Assembly: GCA_027491215.1 (NCBI GenBank)
Contig: JAIXWP010000025.1
Span: 1-51,602 of the forward strand
Direction: 5' to 3'
Length of the DNA: 51,602 nt
Source: Flavobacteriales bacterium
GTDB taxonomy: Bacteria; Bacteroidota; Bacteroidia; Flavobacteriales_D; Sanyastnellaceae
Every line of letters begins with the position of its first letter. The first letter of the stretch is position 1. The translations under genes and the position numbers were made by a program. A model generated the notes under the pieces. It was not told where the DNA came from, did no database searches, and saw only the letters and a program-made list of their open reading frames with translations. This document shows, one piece after another, positions 7,947 to 16,752 of this stretch.

Positions 7947-7954
7947 CAAAATTA
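7947..7954 (-). promoter_or_regulatory. -7 box TAATTTTG of the DMT transporter gene
   Basis: It matches TAnnTTTG on the minus strand, 11 nt before the TTG start. No TTG was found at the expected distance upstream, so support is partial. Confidence 0.4.
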
Positions 7955-8018
7955 ACGATTCATGATTCGGCTAAATCAGAATTGTTATTCTATTTTTACA
8001 ACATAAATCCATTGAATC

Positions 8019-8522
8019 ATGATTAAGAATATCGCAGCACTTATGTTAGGCCTAGTTGTATTAGCTAGTTCTTGCGCAGGACCTTCTTCTGAGGCCAATA
8101 ATGCTACATCTGCGGATGTTCAGATTGAACATAAGACAATGGATGGTGCAGAATCGAAAACAGTAGCAAAACTAGATATCACCGGAATGACTTGCGCTGC
8201 AGGTTGCGGTGGCAAAATTCAGCAAGAACTTCAAGCGCTTGAAGGCGTGGTTTTAACCGATCTTGATTTCCAAGAGAAACGCGCCTCAAATATTGTTTCT
8301 GTTCAATTCGATCCAGCAAAGATTTCTGAAAAAGAAATGATTCAATGCGTTGGTAAAATTGCAGATGGAATGTATGCTGTAAAAGCTGTTGAAGTAGTTG
8401 ATTACAAAAAGTCTGAAGCTGCTGGTGCAGCGGCATCAGGCGCTGGTGTTCAATCTGCTGACTACGGAAAAGTTTTCCAACTTCTCAATCTTCTTCAAAG
8501 CATCTCTGGTCTTATTCGCTAG
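8019..8522 (+). CDS. Heavy-metal-associated (HMA) domain lipoprotein
   Basis: This 167-residue protein has a signal sequence with Cys19 in VLASSC, a loose lipobox. A disordered linker precedes an HMA fold at about 49-125. The metal loop reads ITGMTCAAGCGG, so the cysteines (C59, C63) are spaced CxxxC rather than the classic CxxC. I recall this spacing from other Bacteroidota HMA proteins. It probably binds copper or another soft metal outside the cytoplasm. The Ala/Gly-rich C-terminal tail ends in a short helix. Heme A synthase, needed for copper-containing cytochrome oxidase, is directly downstream, which fits a copper role but does not prove it. Confidence 0.8.
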   Translation: MIKNIAALMLGLVVLASSCAGPSSEANNATSADVQIEHKTMDGAESKTVAKLDITGMTCAAGCGGKIQQELQALEGVVLTDLDFQEKRASNIVSVQFDPAKISEKEMIQCVGKIADGMYAVKAVEVVDYKKSEAAGAAASGAGVQSADYGKVFQLLNLLQSISGLIR

Positions 8523-8526
8523 TGAT

Positions 8527-8547
8527 TTTCGTCATCTTGTGACGAAA
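8527..8547. other. Perfect hairpin after the HMA lipoprotein gene
   Basis: TTTCGTCA and TGACGAAA are separated by TCTTG. No T-tract follows, so it is a poor intrinsic terminator; it may protect a transcript end or be a protein site. Confidence 0.45.
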
Positions 8548-8575
8548 GAATGAACTTCGCAAAAGGTTCAGCGGT

Positions 8576-8583
8576 TACTTTTG
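8576..8583 (+). promoter_or_regulatory. -7 box TACTTTTG of ctaA
   Basis: It is a full match to TAnnTTTG and ends 6 nt before the ATG at 8590, predicting transcription start at or next to the start codon. No TTG lies 17-23 nt upstream. Confidence 0.5.
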
Positions 8584-8589
8584 CAGCTT

Positions 8590-9624
8590 ATGAAAAAGTC
8601 CCCAACGATTCTTCTTTTCGCCAAGATTTCTCTGGTCTTAATATTCATGGTCATCCTTGCTGGTAGCATAGTGCGTATGTCTGGCAGCGGCATGGGTTGT
8701 CCTGATTGGCCGAAATGCTATGGCTATTATATTCCGCCAAGCGATATCGAACCTTTGACTTATCGTGATGGCAAAATATTCAATGAAGGACAAATGGTCC
8801 TATTCAATGATACTCTTTGGGTGGCGCAAGATTCTGTATTCGCGTCTAATGATTTTAATCGTGCCGAATGGATGAAATACCCACGTCACGATTATGCTTA
8901 CTACAATCCTGTACATACTTGGATAGAATACTTGAATCGCTTGATTGGAGCGCTTTCTGGAATTCCAGTTTTGATTCTTTTTGTTCTGAGCTTTATTCAT
9001 TTGATTAAGAAAAAAGACAGAGGAACATTTGTGCTAGCAGCGCTAACATTTTTCATGTTAGGATTCGAGGCTTGGCTTGGCAAGACAGTAGTAGATGCCG
9101 AATTGCTCCCTGTCAAGATTACTCTTCACATGTTGGGCTCTATTGTCATCGTTGCGCTTCTTATGATAATCATTCACCGTCATAGAATCATCGATGCGCG
9201 GGTAAAAATTAATTCGCTTTTCTGGAAGATAATTTCTGCGGTGTGGGCGGTGATTGCATTTGCCCAGATCTTGCTGGGAACGCAAGTTCGAGAAGCCTTA
9301 GATGTTGTTGCAGATCACAGCGATGATCGCTGGACATGGATTGCGCAACTTCCGTGGATATTCAAGGTGCATCGTAGCTTTTCAATTCTTGTTTTTGCTC
9401 TTTTAGTTTTCACCTACATCCGAAGTAAGGGATTGTCGTTTTTGCCACGTCCTCTGAAAGGAATATTTATCGTAGCATTATTAGAGATTGCAGTAGGTAT
9501 GACTCTCGCTTATGCTGGTGTGCCAGCGTTTGCGCAACCGATTCACTTATTCTTCGCCATCATGTGGTTCGCTTTCGCATGGTCGTTCATGCTGATTAGC
9601 TGGAGAAAAGAAGAGATTATTTAA
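8590..9624 (+). CDS. ctaA: Heme A synthase (COX15/CtaA family)
   Basis: This inner-membrane protein of about 344 residues oxidises the C8 methyl of heme O to form heme A for cytochrome oxidase. About eight transmembrane helices are present. Family marks are GSIVRMSGSGMGCPDWPKCYG in the first helix and loop, HTWIEYLNRLIG at helix 2, HMLGS, and the paired-domain histidines in VHRSFS and IHLFFA. The first periplasmic loop is long, as in Bacteroidota members. I chose ATG 8590 (MKKSPTILLF) over an in-frame TTG at 8581 that lies inside the -7 box. Its 3' end overlaps the convergent PorV/Q gene by 8 bp. Confidence 0.93.
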   Translation: MKKSPTILLFAKISLVLIFMVILAGSIVRMSGSGMGCPDWPKCYGYYIPPSDIEPLTYRDGKIFNEGQMVLFNDTLWVAQDSVFASNDFNRAEWMKYPRHDYAYYNPVHTWIEYLNRLIGALSGIPVLILFVLSFIHLIKKKDRGTFVLAALTFFMLGFEAWLGKTVVDAELLPVKITLHMLGSIVIVALLMIIIHRHRIIDARVKINSLFWKIISAVWAVIAFAQILLGTQVREALDVVADHSDDRWTWIAQLPWIFKVHRSFSILVFALLVFTYIRSKGLSFLPRPLKGIFIVALLEIAVGMTLAYAGVPAFAQPIHLFFAIMWFAFAWSFMLISWRKEEII

Positions 9625-10756
9625 ATAGGTCGTATTTCAACGAGAAGATGTTGCTGTAAAGAACATCCGAAACGTTTCCAATATCCGAAAGAGCATAATC
9701 GAGGTAAAGCGATTTAATGCGTAATCCTATTCCGATATTCGGTTGAATAGTCAAGTATTTTGAACCATCAAAATCGGTGTATCTCTGAATGTTTCCAATT
9801 CCAGAACGGAAGAAAATAATATTGTTATAGCCTACTTCGATACCCATCGATGGATCAATGCTCACGGCATTTGTAGAAACAATCGTGTTACGCTTACCGT
9901 CTGTGGTGATATTGGTATTTATTTCTGCTAAAACAGAAATTTTCTTGATTTGAAATTCTCTTGCTGCACCTAAAATGACGCGTGGTAGCGCGATCTCCAA
10001 ACCGTTTTCTGGAATATCGTTATTGGTTTGTTCGAATACTTCTTTTGTGCGTTCGCTCAGTGAATATGACCATGCACTGAAGGTGCCCGTTATATCGCGC
10101 GCACTAGCTCCAAAGTGCCATTTATCTAAATCGTATTGAAGTCCAGCATCTAATCCGAAGCCCCATGCATTGGCGAAGTCTCCTATTTGACGATAAAGGA
10201 TTTTTGCGCTAGCGCCCCATCTAAAACCTCTTACACTATTCTGATCTCTAATTTCTTTTTTATTGAATCCTTGATAAAAAGGAAGGCCTTTGCGAGCATA
10301 AGAAAATATAAAGGCATAGTCAGCTGCGCTGAATGTTGTAATGCGATCATAATCGATATTGCCACCGGCATCAATTAATTCAGTGGTATTCGGAATATCA
10401 TCTACACCAAAACGAATGAAGGAAAATGATGCGGCACTCACAGAGTCAATGGCTTTTCCCACCGCAGCATAATCATACTTGGCAATACCTGCAAAATACT
10501 CGCTGTGCATAGCAGAAGCTTGAAGGGTACTCTTAATTCCTAAAAGACCTGCTGGGTTCCAATAACCCGATGTGACGTCCTTTACAGAAGCTACCTGAGA
10601 AAGTGACATTCCCAATGCACGCGCACCAACTCCAATGGTCAAGAATTCGTTGACATATTTTGGAGTAAGGTCTGTTTCTGCTGCGTTCTCATTTTGAGAA
10701 AAGGCAAAAACACTGTAAAAACTGAATATACAAATAAGGAGGCGGCGTAATTTCAT
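9617..10756 (-). CDS. PorV/PorQ-family outer-membrane beta-barrel protein
   Basis: This 379-residue protein has a signal peptide (1-20, ending AFSQ). The first mature block holds the family signature FLTIGVGARALGMSLSQVAS and GYWNPAGLLG. The rest is alternating beta strands that would form a FadL-like 14-strand barrel. PorV and PorQ work with type IX secretion at the outer membrane, but many Bacteroidota have several paralogues with unknown cargo. It is the last gene of the thyA-folA-hemA-hemC-hemD run, 25 bp after hemD. A second family member lies at 38132-39166; the two differ strongly. Which T9SS component it corresponds to cannot be decided from sequence alone. Confidence 0.82.
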   Translation of the reverse strand: MKLRRLLICIFSFYSVFAFSQNENAAETDLTPKYVNEFLTIGVGARALGMSLSQVASVKDVTSGYWNPAGLLGIKSTLQASAMHSEYFAGIAKYDYAAVGKAIDSVSAASFSFIRFGVDDIPNTTELIDAGGNIDYDRITTFSAADYAFIFSYARKGLPFYQGFNKKEIRDQNSVRGFRWGASAKILYRQIGDFANAWGFGLDAGLQYDLDKWHFGASARDITGTFSAWSYSLSERTKEVFEQTNNDIPENGLEIALPRVILGAAREFQIKKISVLAEINTNITTDGKRNTIVSTNAVSIDPSMGIEVGYNNIIFFRSGIGNIQRYTDFDGSKYLTIQPNIGIGLRIKSLYLDYALSDIGNVSDVLYSNIFSLKYDLFK

Positions 10757-10781
10757 CGGGATAAAAATAGCATTGGCGCGG

Positions 10782-11447
10782 TCACGAACGACTAATCCAC
10801 TTCAATATTGTGGTGAGGAGTGTAGAATCTTGAGTATTTTCAAGGCTTTCACTCACTTCGATTTGGTGCTCTGCGCAATACAAAGCCGTACTCGGTCCGA
10901 AAGTGATTACCTTTTGTTGAGGGCTGATTTTATTTTTGAGTAAAAAACCTTCCACGTTGCTAGGACTGGAAAAAATGATTACATCTGTTTTCGGGCAATC
11001 CATTGCCACGGTAGTAGTATGGTAGCATTGAACCTCTATTTTTTGATGATCTGGAAAAATGCTACTGACATTTTTTAATGATCGATCTGATAAAGGAAAT
11101 AGCACGGAATTACTACCCACGACTTTCAAAAAATCCTCAGCAACAGCTCGCGTATCCGTGCTGTGACCTACAAATTCGGGCTTTACTGTTTGGGGTAAAC
11201 TTTTGGCGGTTCCTTCTCCTAGGGCTGCAATGCGATATTTCGAAAGATCAAGACCCAGCTTGATACTTATTTCAGCACCTTTTGGTGAGGAGAAAAATAC
11301 CCATTGGGCTTGCGGCCATTCGGGAATACTAGAGATAGGGGAGGTGAAGATGAACGGACGCTCAATCAATTCAATCCCTTCTTTCAAAAGTTGTTCTCGC
11401 AGAAGACTATCTTTTGAAAGGTGTTTTGTGATCAGCGTTGTTTTCAT
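10782..11447 (-). CDS. hemD: Uroporphyrinogen-III synthase
   Basis: This 221-residue protein should close and invert ring D of hydroxymethylbilane to give uroporphyrinogen III. HemD sequences are very divergent; the supporting features are the two-domain alternating pattern, VFFSSPKGAEI near residue 50, IAALGEGTAKSL, DVIIFSSPSNVEGFL near 155 and ITFGPSTALYC. The gene sits 1 bp after hemC, the classical partner that makes its substrate. Length is slightly short of the usual 240-260 residues but covers both domains. Confidence 0.85.
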   Translation of the reverse strand: MKTTLITKHLSKDSLLREQLLKEGIELIERPFIFTSPISSIPEWPQAQWVFFSSPKGAEISIKLGLDLSKYRIAALGEGTAKSLPQTVKPEFVGHSTDTRAVAEDFLKVVGSNSVLFPLSDRSLKNVSSIFPDHQKIEVQCYHTTTVAMDCPKTDVIIFSSPSNVEGFLLKNKISPQQKVITFGPSTALYCAEHQIEVSESLENTQDSTLLTTILKWISRS

Positions 11448-11448
11448 T

Positions 11449-12342
11449 TTATTTTTTTATCTCATCAACGATGAGTTGAGGAAGGCCTTCGGCGTTATTT
11501 GCCATGAACGAAATATTACGAACTGGCTGATTCCAAGCTGTTGCGTAGGACACATGCACGGTGTATTCACCATCTTCTTCCGTTGCATAAACTCCAAGAG
11601 GAAGGTGGCATCCGCCATGCATTTTGTTAAGCACCGTACGTTCGATTCCTGTTGTGATAGCTACTTTATCATTGTTCATTTTTTTAAGAATGGCAATGGT
11701 ATCATCATCATTAGAGCGACACTGAATAGCAAGCACTCCTTGTGCGGGAGCAGGAACGAAATATTCTGTATCGAGCGGAACTGCCTTTAAATCTGAAAGA
11801 TCGAGCTCTAATCGGTCAAGGCCTGCTTTGGCTAGAAGTATTGCATCATATTGTCCATCGCGTAATTTTTGAACTCGGGTGGGCACGTTGCCACGGATAT
11901 CCTGCAAAGTAATGTCTGGTCTAAAGTGTAGTATTTGAGATTTTCTTCGCGCACTTGATGTACCAATAACTGCATTTAGTTTGAAAGGAATCTTTTGATT
12001 CTCATCGAACGCTCTCGGGTGAATAAGCAGCATTTCTGCAGCATCTGCGCGATCGCTCACTGCTGCAATCATCAAACCGAATGGTTGTTCGGTTTCTAGA
12101 TCTTTGTGTGAATGCACTGCGATATCCACTTCATTTTTAAGCAATGCGTCTTCAATTTCTTTTGTGAAAAATCCTTTTCCTTCGAGTTTATCTAAGCTTA
12201 AATGTTGGATTTGATCTCCTTGAGTTTTGATAATGTGAATGGTCGATTCAACACCTAGTGTTTTCAATTTACTCTGCACGTAGTTCGCTTGCCATAACGC
12301 CAAATCGCTACCGCGAGTACCGATAATCAAGGATGTTTTCAT
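11449..12342 (-). CDS. hemC: Porphobilinogen deaminase (hydroxymethylbilane synthase)
   Basis: This 297-residue cytoplasmic enzyme joins four porphobilinogen units into hydroxymethylbilane. It shows the N-terminal IGTRGSDLALWQA, the substrate loop HSHKDLETEQPFGL, GTSSARRKSQIL, DIRGNVPTRVQKL, and the dipyrromethane cofactor cysteine Cys245 in HGGCHLPLG. Length is typical. It is 23 bp downstream of hemA and 1 bp upstream of hemD. A relaxed copy of the palindromic repeat falls at 12077-12092, inside the codons for T-E-Q-P-F-G. Confidence 0.97.
   Translation of the reverse strand: MKTSLIIGTRGSDLALWQANYVQSKLKTLGVESTIHIIKTQGDQIQHLSLDKLEGKGFFTKEIEDALLKNEVDIAVHSHKDLETEQPFGLMIAAVSDRADAAEMLLIHPRAFDENQKIPFKLNAVIGTSSARRKSQILHFRPDITLQDIRGNVPTRVQKLRDGQYDAILLAKAGLDRLELDLSDLKAVPLDTEYFVPAPAQGVLAIQCRSNDDDTIAILKKMNNDKVAITTGIERTVLNKMHGGCHLPLGVYATEEDGEYTVHVSYATAWNQPVRNISFMANNAEGLPQLIVDEIKK
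12077..12092 (-). repeat. Palindromic repeat, relaxed copy 2
   Basis: The minus strand reads CCGAACAACCATTCGG: perfect CCGAA/TTCGG arms with two centre bases different from CCGAAYGAACRTTCGG. It is within hemC. Confidence 0.6.
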
Positions 12343-12365
12343 AAATAGTGCTTAAAAAAGGACAA

Positions 12366-13649
12366 TCAATTTTTTTGGACTGCATCCAAAAGTACTTCTC
12401 TTGCCATCTTCATTGGCACAGAAATATACTTTTTCTCCATGTATTGGAGGATTTTTTCTAATACTTCTTTGGAATTGTCATCTAGCTGCTCAAGATCTTT
12501 CGCGAATACATTTCCCAAAGCAGTAGATTTAATTTCTTTAATCGCGTCGGGAATGCTTCGCATCGCATTTTCAATCTTTCTTTCATTGAAGGCACGCTCA
12601 CATTCTTTCATTCCTGCTTGAATGATGGGCTCGCAGTCAACAATTGCTTGCTCGCGATATTGGATATTGGTGCTAGCCATTTGTTGAATTTGCACCATAT
12701 CAACATATTCCATGTCGAAGTTGCTCACAACCTCAGGAGCGATATCTGTTGGTAGTGCTAAATCGATCACAAGCTTTTTGCTGTTGTCGTTAGCGATCAA
12801 TGAGCGGTACAATTCAGTATTCACAACAGCATCCTCAGATGCGGTGCATGACACGAGGGCATCAAAGCCTGCAGTGTAGTTTTTTAATTCAGAAAGAAGA
12901 ATTGCCTTTCCCGAAAAGTCTTGTGTTAATTGAGCTGCACGTTCAATATTGCGATTCGCAACAGTGATATTGTTGTAGCCATTTTCAAACAAGAATTTGG
13001 AAAAATTGCGAATGATTTGACCCGCACCTATAAGCAAAATGGGAGCGTCGGTTTTTATTCCAAACTCCTTAAAGCGCTGCCAAGCAAGTGAAACAACAGA
13101 TACCGGCTTTTTAGAAAGATCAGTATAGGTGAAAATCTCTTTGGCTGTTTTTACGCATTGGTGTACAGCGATGCGGAGTGAATCACCTGTTAGGCCAATG
13201 GCTTCGCAATCTTCATAAGACTTGCGAAGTTGTGTGATAATTTCTCTTTCGCCGATTACAAGTGATTCTAAGCTAGAAGCCACTCGTAACAAGTGCTGTA
13301 TAGATTCAGCCCCGTTGTATCGCTCTGCGCGAGCAGCGGCGCTTTTGATAAATGATTCGTCTAAATTCGGATGCAATCCAGAAAGTAATTGCGCTGTAAG
13401 ACCAGGACAAACGTAATGTGGAAGAGAAAAAACAAGCTCTACGCGATTGCACGTACTTAAAAACATTACTTCGCTGAGCTGAAAGGAAGATTTTAAATTT
13501 TGCAGCACCTCTTCGCGCTGTTCTGGTTGGATATGGAAACGCCCAATCTCTTCTAGGGAGAAGTGCTTATGGGTAATGGCTATAACTCTTAGATCGTTCA
13601 CTCGTGGGGCATTTTCCTTGAATACAACAACAAAGGTCGTCTTGGACAT
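12366..13649 (-). CDS. hemA: Glutamyl-tRNA reductase
   Basis: This 427-residue enzyme reduces Glu-tRNA to glutamate-1-semialdehyde, the first committed step of C5 tetrapyrrole synthesis. The catalytic cysteine is Cys67 in FLSTCNRVEL. The NADPH-binding domain has ILLIGAGQIIRNF, and a C-terminal helical dimerisation domain follows. The start MSKTTFVVVF gives about 19 residues before the conserved RVIAITHKH strand; an internal start near there is possible. It heads the hemA-hemC-hemD block and lies 52 bp after folA, so it may also be read from the thyA promoter. hemB is separate, at 33428-34411. Confidence 0.97.
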   Translation of the reverse strand: MSKTTFVVVFKENAPRVNDLRVIAITHKHFSLEEIGRFHIQPEQREEVLQNLKSSFQLSEVMFLSTCNRVELVFSLPHYVCPGLTAQLLSGLHPNLDESFIKSAAARAERYNGAESIQHLLRVASSLESLVIGEREIITQLRKSYEDCEAIGLTGDSLRIAVHQCVKTAKEIFTYTDLSKKPVSVVSLAWQRFKEFGIKTDAPILLIGAGQIIRNFSKFLFENGYNNITVANRNIERAAQLTQDFSGKAILLSELKNYTAGFDALVSCTASEDAVVNTELYRSLIANDNSKKLVIDLALPTDIAPEVVSNFDMEYVDMVQIQQMASTNIQYREQAIVDCEPIIQAGMKECERAFNERKIENAMRSIPDAIKEIKSTALGNVFAKDLEQLDDNSKEVLEKILQYMEKKYISVPMKMAREVLLDAVQKN

Positions 13650-13701
13650 TCCTTGAATGTCATATATGTGTCAATACTGCCTTATCTGGAATTTGTCCAA
13701 A

Positions 13702-14214
13702 TTATGATTTGCGATCGTAGCGATAGATAGTGAAGGCAATAGGGTTGAGTTCTGAAACCTCTTGCTTCCCAATGATTTCCTTGGTCCAATTTTGATCATT
13801 GAACGATGGGAAAAAAGCGTGCGCATCAGGATAGGATGCTTCAACTTCGGTGATATAAAGAGTGTCGAGCTCGAGTTGTTGCAAGGCAATGTCATAGATC
13901 TGAGCACCGCCAATGATGAATGCTTCTTCTTCGCCTAGATCTACAGCTGTTTGAATAGCCTCTTGAATATCAGTCACAACATAGCATTCTGGGGCTTGAT
14001 AATCGGCATTTCTGGATATCACGATGTTATTGCGGCCAGGCAATGGGCGGAACTTTGGAGGAATACTCTCATAGTTTTTGCGTCCCATAATTACCGCTTT
14101 TCCTTTAGTGGTATCTTTAAAGAACTTCATATCTGCGGGCAAATGCCAAAGCAAATCATTGTCTTTTCCGATTTCACGGTTTTGGCCCATGGCCACAATC
14201 AAGCTGAGCTTCAT
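13702..14214 (-). CDS. folA: Dihydrofolate reductase
   Basis: This 170-residue enzyme reduces dihydrofolate to tetrahydrofolate with NADPH. Family features are the N-terminal LSLIVAMGQNREIGKDNDLLWHLPADMKFF, split by the usual Met20-type loop, then GRKNYESIPPKFRPLPGRNN, and EEAFIIGGAQIYDIAL. The acidic active-site residue is the Asp in LPADMKFF. Length is typical for a chromosomal enzyme. It follows thyA after 9 bp. ThyA generates dihydrofolate and FolA recycles it, so the pairing is functional. Confidence 0.97.
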   Translation of the reverse strand: MKLSLIVAMGQNREIGKDNDLLWHLPADMKFFKDTTKGKAVIMGRKNYESIPPKFRPLPGRNNIVISRNADYQAPECYVVTDIQEAIQTAVDLGEEEAFIIGGAQIYDIALQQLELDTLYITEVEASYPDAHAFFPSFNDQNWTKEIIGKQEVSELNPIAFTIYRYDRKS

Positions 14215-14223
14215 ATTAAAATA

Positions 14224-15018
14224 TTAAACTGCAACAGCAGCTTTGATATGAGGATGCGGATCATAATTCTCAAGCGTAAAGTCTTCGAACTTGAATTCGA
14301 AAAGATCTTTTACCTCGGGATTAATCTTCATTGTTGGAAGAGGTCTGAAGTCTCTTGTCAATTGAAGTTTTGCCTGATCAAGGTGGTTGCTGTAAAGATG
14401 CACATCGCCTCCCGTCCAAACAAATTCACCTGGCTGTAGGTCGCAGACCTGGGCAATCATAAGTGTTAGAAGAGCGTAGCTCGCAATATTGAAAGGAACG
14501 CCTAAGAAAGTGTCACAGCTTCTTTGATAAAGTTGACAGCTGAGTTTGCCGTCAGCAACATAAAATTGGAACAAGCAGTGGCAAGGAGGAAGCGCCATTT
14601 TTTCGATGAAGGAAGGGTTCCAAGCAGACACAATATGTCTTCTTGAATTTGGATTTTTCTTCAATCCTTCTACCAAATTTTTAATTTGGTCAGTAGATGT
14701 GCCATCTGGATTTGGCCATGAGCGCCACTGGTAGCCATATACTGGACCTAAGTTGCCATTTTCATCCGCCCATTCGTTCCAAATACTCACGCCATTTGCT
14801 GTGAGGTAAGCAATATTTGTATCTCCTTGCAGAAACCATAAAAGCTCATGAATGATACTCTTTGTGTGTAGCTTTTTTGTGGTCAAAAGCGGAAAGCCTT
14901 CACTGAGATCAAAACGCATCTGATGACCGAAAACACTGTATGTTCCAGTTCCAGTGCGGTCGCTTTTATAGACTCCTTTATCAAGGAGGTGTTGGAGTAA
15001 ATCGTGATATTGCTTCAT
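14224..15018 (-). CDS. thyA: Thymidylate synthase
   Basis: At 264 residues it has the same length as the E. coli enzyme. It methylates dUMP to dTMP using methylenetetrahydrofolate. Clear motifs are [13 protein letters not shown], the nucleophile loop [12 protein letters not shown], the phosphate-binding [20 protein letters not shown], and the C-terminal [10 protein letters not shown]. It leads the thyA-folA unit. On the minus strand TTTG (15059-15056), 21 nt and TAGTTTCG (15034-15027) form a good promoter ending 8 nt before the ATG. That promoter overlaps the start region of the divergent DUF1905-type gene. Confidence 0.98.
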   Translation of the reverse strand: MKQYHDLLQHLLDKGVYKSDRTGTGTYSVFGHQMRFDLSEGFPLLTTKKLHTKSIIHELLWFLQGDTNIAYLTANGVSIWNEWADENGNLGPVYGYQWRSWPNPDGTSTDQIKNLVEGLKKNPNSRRHIVSAWNPSFIEKMALPPCHCLFQFYVADGKLSCQLYQRSCDTFLGVPFNIASYALLTLMIAQVCDLQPGEFVWTGGDVHLYSNHLDQAKLQLTRDFRPLPTMKINPEVKDLFEFKFEDFTLENYDPHPHIKAAVAV

Positions 15019-15026
15019 AACGGTTA

Positions 15027-15059
15027 CGAAACTACAATTATCTTTGAACTCATGGCAAA
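15027..15059 (-). promoter_or_regulatory. thyA promoter
   Basis: Minus strand: TTTG (15059-15056), 21-nt spacer, TAGTTTCG (15034-15027), then 8 nt to the ATG. The -7 box has C in place of the second-last T. It overlaps the divergent promoter at 15039-15046. Confidence 0.6.
15039..15046 (+). promoter_or_regulatory. -7 box TATCTTTG of the DUF1905-type gene
   Basis: It is a full match to TAnnTTTG ending 5 nt before the ATG at 15052. The nearest upstream TTG is 26 nt away, a little too far for the usual spacing. Confidence 0.5.
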
Positions 15060-15549
15060 AAAGAAATCCACTTTTATTGAAGTCACGACCCGAATTATTC
15101 CTACCAATGAGGACTTTATGTTTTGGTTATTGCCTATTCCTGCTTGGAGTGTAGAGGAACTTACGAATGGCAAGAGCACAAGAATTCTCTGTGAAATAAA
15201 TGGTTTTGAGTTTCCATGTGCATTGCGAAAAAGCAAGGACGGAGATTTCAGTATTTCTATGAGTAAAGAAAAGGCTAAGAAATCAAAGTGTTTAGAAGGC
15301 TCTGAGGTGACGGTAAAATTGAGGTTAGATGAAAGTGAATATGGATTTCCACTACCGGAGGAATTAGCAGAAGTTTTTAATCAAGATCCTGAAGGAAAGG
15401 CTGCTTTCGATTCTTTATTGCCAGGTCAGCGCAGAGGCTGGATTTATCATGTCGATAGCGCCAAGTCTATTGATGTAAGAATCAAGAGAGCTTTGGATAT
15501 TGTTGAAAAATCGAAAGTGATTTATTGGGAGAAAAAATCTAAGCAATAA
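15052..15549 (+). CDS. DUF1905/YdeI-like protein
   Basis: This basic protein of about 165 residues begins [11 protein letters not shown]. The first half has the short beta-barrel pattern of DUF1905 ([13 protein letters not shown], then VNG-like strands, [20 protein letters not shown]). The second half carries the YdeI/OmpD-associated signature: [39 protein letters not shown], followed by [13 protein letters not shown]. The biochemical role of the family is not established. I chose ATG 15052 because it follows a TAnnTTTG box by 5 nt and the family starts there; a longer frame from 15004 would run back across the thyA start. The 3' end overlaps purK by 11 bp. Confidence 0.82.
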   Translation: MAKKKSTFIEVTTRIIPTNEDFMFWLLPIPAWSVEELTNGKSTRILCEINGFEFPCALRKSKDGDFSISMSKEKAKKSKCLEGSEVTVKLRLDESEYGFPLPEELAEVFNQDPEGKAAFDSLLPGQRRGWIYHVDSAKSIDVRIKRALDIVEKSKVIYWEKKSKQ

Positions 15550-16681
15550 CCTTCAGCGTTTCTAACACCTTTCGTGCGTTTTGTTTAGCTGTTTCGAGGT
15601 CTCTATGGAGAACTGTGCAATGCCCCATTTTTCTAAACGACTTTGTTTCTGTTTTTCCGTAGAGATGAATGTACGCGCCCGGAATAGAAAGCACTTCATC
15701 CAATCCTTCATAGATGGCTGGGCCAGCATAACCTTTTTCTCCAAGAATATTTACCATAACAACTGGTGCAATAAGCGAAGTGTCGCCAAGAGGCATATCG
15801 AGAATGGCGCGGAGATGTTGTTCGTATTGTGAGGTAATGTTGCCTTCAATAGTCTGGTGGCCACTGTTATGCGGACGTGGGGCAATTTCATTCACTAAAA
15901 TTTCCCCGTCTTTTGTCAAGAACATTTCAACGGCCAGGATGCCCACCATGTCAAGTTTTGTAATGATGTCCACTGCTATTGATTGAGCCTTTGCTTCTAT
16001 TTCATGGGAGATATTAGCGGGTGCAAAAAGAAATTCAACCAAGTTGGCTTCAGGATTAAATTCCATTTCAACTGCGGGAAAACTGTTGATCTGTCCAGAC
16101 TTATTTCTAGCAACGATGACCGCGATTTCCTTTTCGAAGCTTACCCATTTTTCTAGTACAGAAGGGGCGTCAAATGCGGTAGCTGCATCATCATTATTTT
16201 TGAGTGGAGTAACGCCTTTGCCATCATATCCGCCGGTGCGCAATTTTTGCATCCAAGGGCCATCAGCGATATGGGTAAGTGCCTCCTCTTTATTAGCTGC
16301 AATACGGAATTCAGATGTTGGGATATGGTTGTCTGCGTAGAATTGTTTTTGCAGTCCTTTATCCTTGATGATATCCAATACATGAGGTTGAGGATATACT
16401 TCAACTCCTTGTTTTTCGAGCTCTTTAAGCGCCTCAACATTTACGTGTTCGATTTCGATTGTCAATACATTTTTGTCTTTACCAAATGCGAGCACCGTAT
16501 CGTAGTCATTGAAATTTCCCACAGAAAAGGAATGTGCTATTTGGCTGCAAGGTGCGTCCGCTGCCGGATCAATAATATGTACTTGCACATTGTAGTTTAT
16601 TGCTTCCTGAATAAGCATTCTGCCTAGCTGACCACCACCTAGGATTCCTAGTTTGAATTCTTTTCCGTGAAAATTTTTCAT
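15539..16681 (-). CDS. purK: 5-(carboxyamino)imidazole ribonucleotide synthase
   Basis: This 380-residue ATP-grasp enzyme carboxylates AIR to N5-CAIR in purine synthesis. The N-terminal LGILGGGQLGRMLIQEAI is diagnostic. Further marks are TIEIEHVNVEALKEL, WMQKLRTGGYDGKGV for the ATP-grasp loop, and NEIAPRPHNSGHQTIEGNITSQYEQHLRAI, the metal-binding block. Length is normal. purE is not in the window. Its promoter (TTG, 20 nt, TACTTTTG) ends 4 nt before the ATG, predicting a leaderless message. Confidence 0.98.
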   Translation of the reverse strand: MKNFHGKEFKLGILGGGQLGRMLIQEAINYNVQVHIIDPAADAPCSQIAHSFSVGNFNDYDTVLAFGKDKNVLTIEIEHVNVEALKELEKQGVEVYPQPHVLDIIKDKGLQKQFYADNHIPTSEFRIAANKEEALTHIADGPWMQKLRTGGYDGKGVTPLKNNDDAATAFDAPSVLEKWVSFEKEIAVIVARNKSGQINSFPAVEMEFNPEANLVEFLFAPANISHEIEAKAQSIAVDIITKLDMVGILAVEMFLTKDGEILVNEIAPRPHNSGHQTIEGNITSQYEQHLRAILDMPLGDTSLIAPVVMVNILGEKGYAGPAIYEGLDEVLSIPGAYIHLYGKTETKSFRKMGHCTVLHRDLETAKQNARKVLETLKVIA

Positions 16682-16685
16682 GGTG

Positions 16686-16716
16686 CAAAAGTATGATAAT
16701 GATGTTTGATGTTCAA
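16686..16716 (-). promoter_or_regulatory. purK promoter, near-leaderless
   Basis: Minus strand: TTG (16716-16714), 20-nt spacer, TACTTTTG (16693-16686), then only 4 nt to the ATG at 16681. Both boxes match consensus. Confidence 0.75.
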
Positions 16717-16752
16717 TCTCTTTGCATATTTACGGTCAATATTAAACCTCCT

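Noticed and set aside
11203-11790. 195-residue plus-strand frame
   Set aside because: It lies antisense to hemC and hemD, which are clearly real, and has no recognisable motif.
13951-14439. 162-residue plus-strand frame
   Set aside because: It is antisense to folA and thyA, both recognised by active-site motifs.
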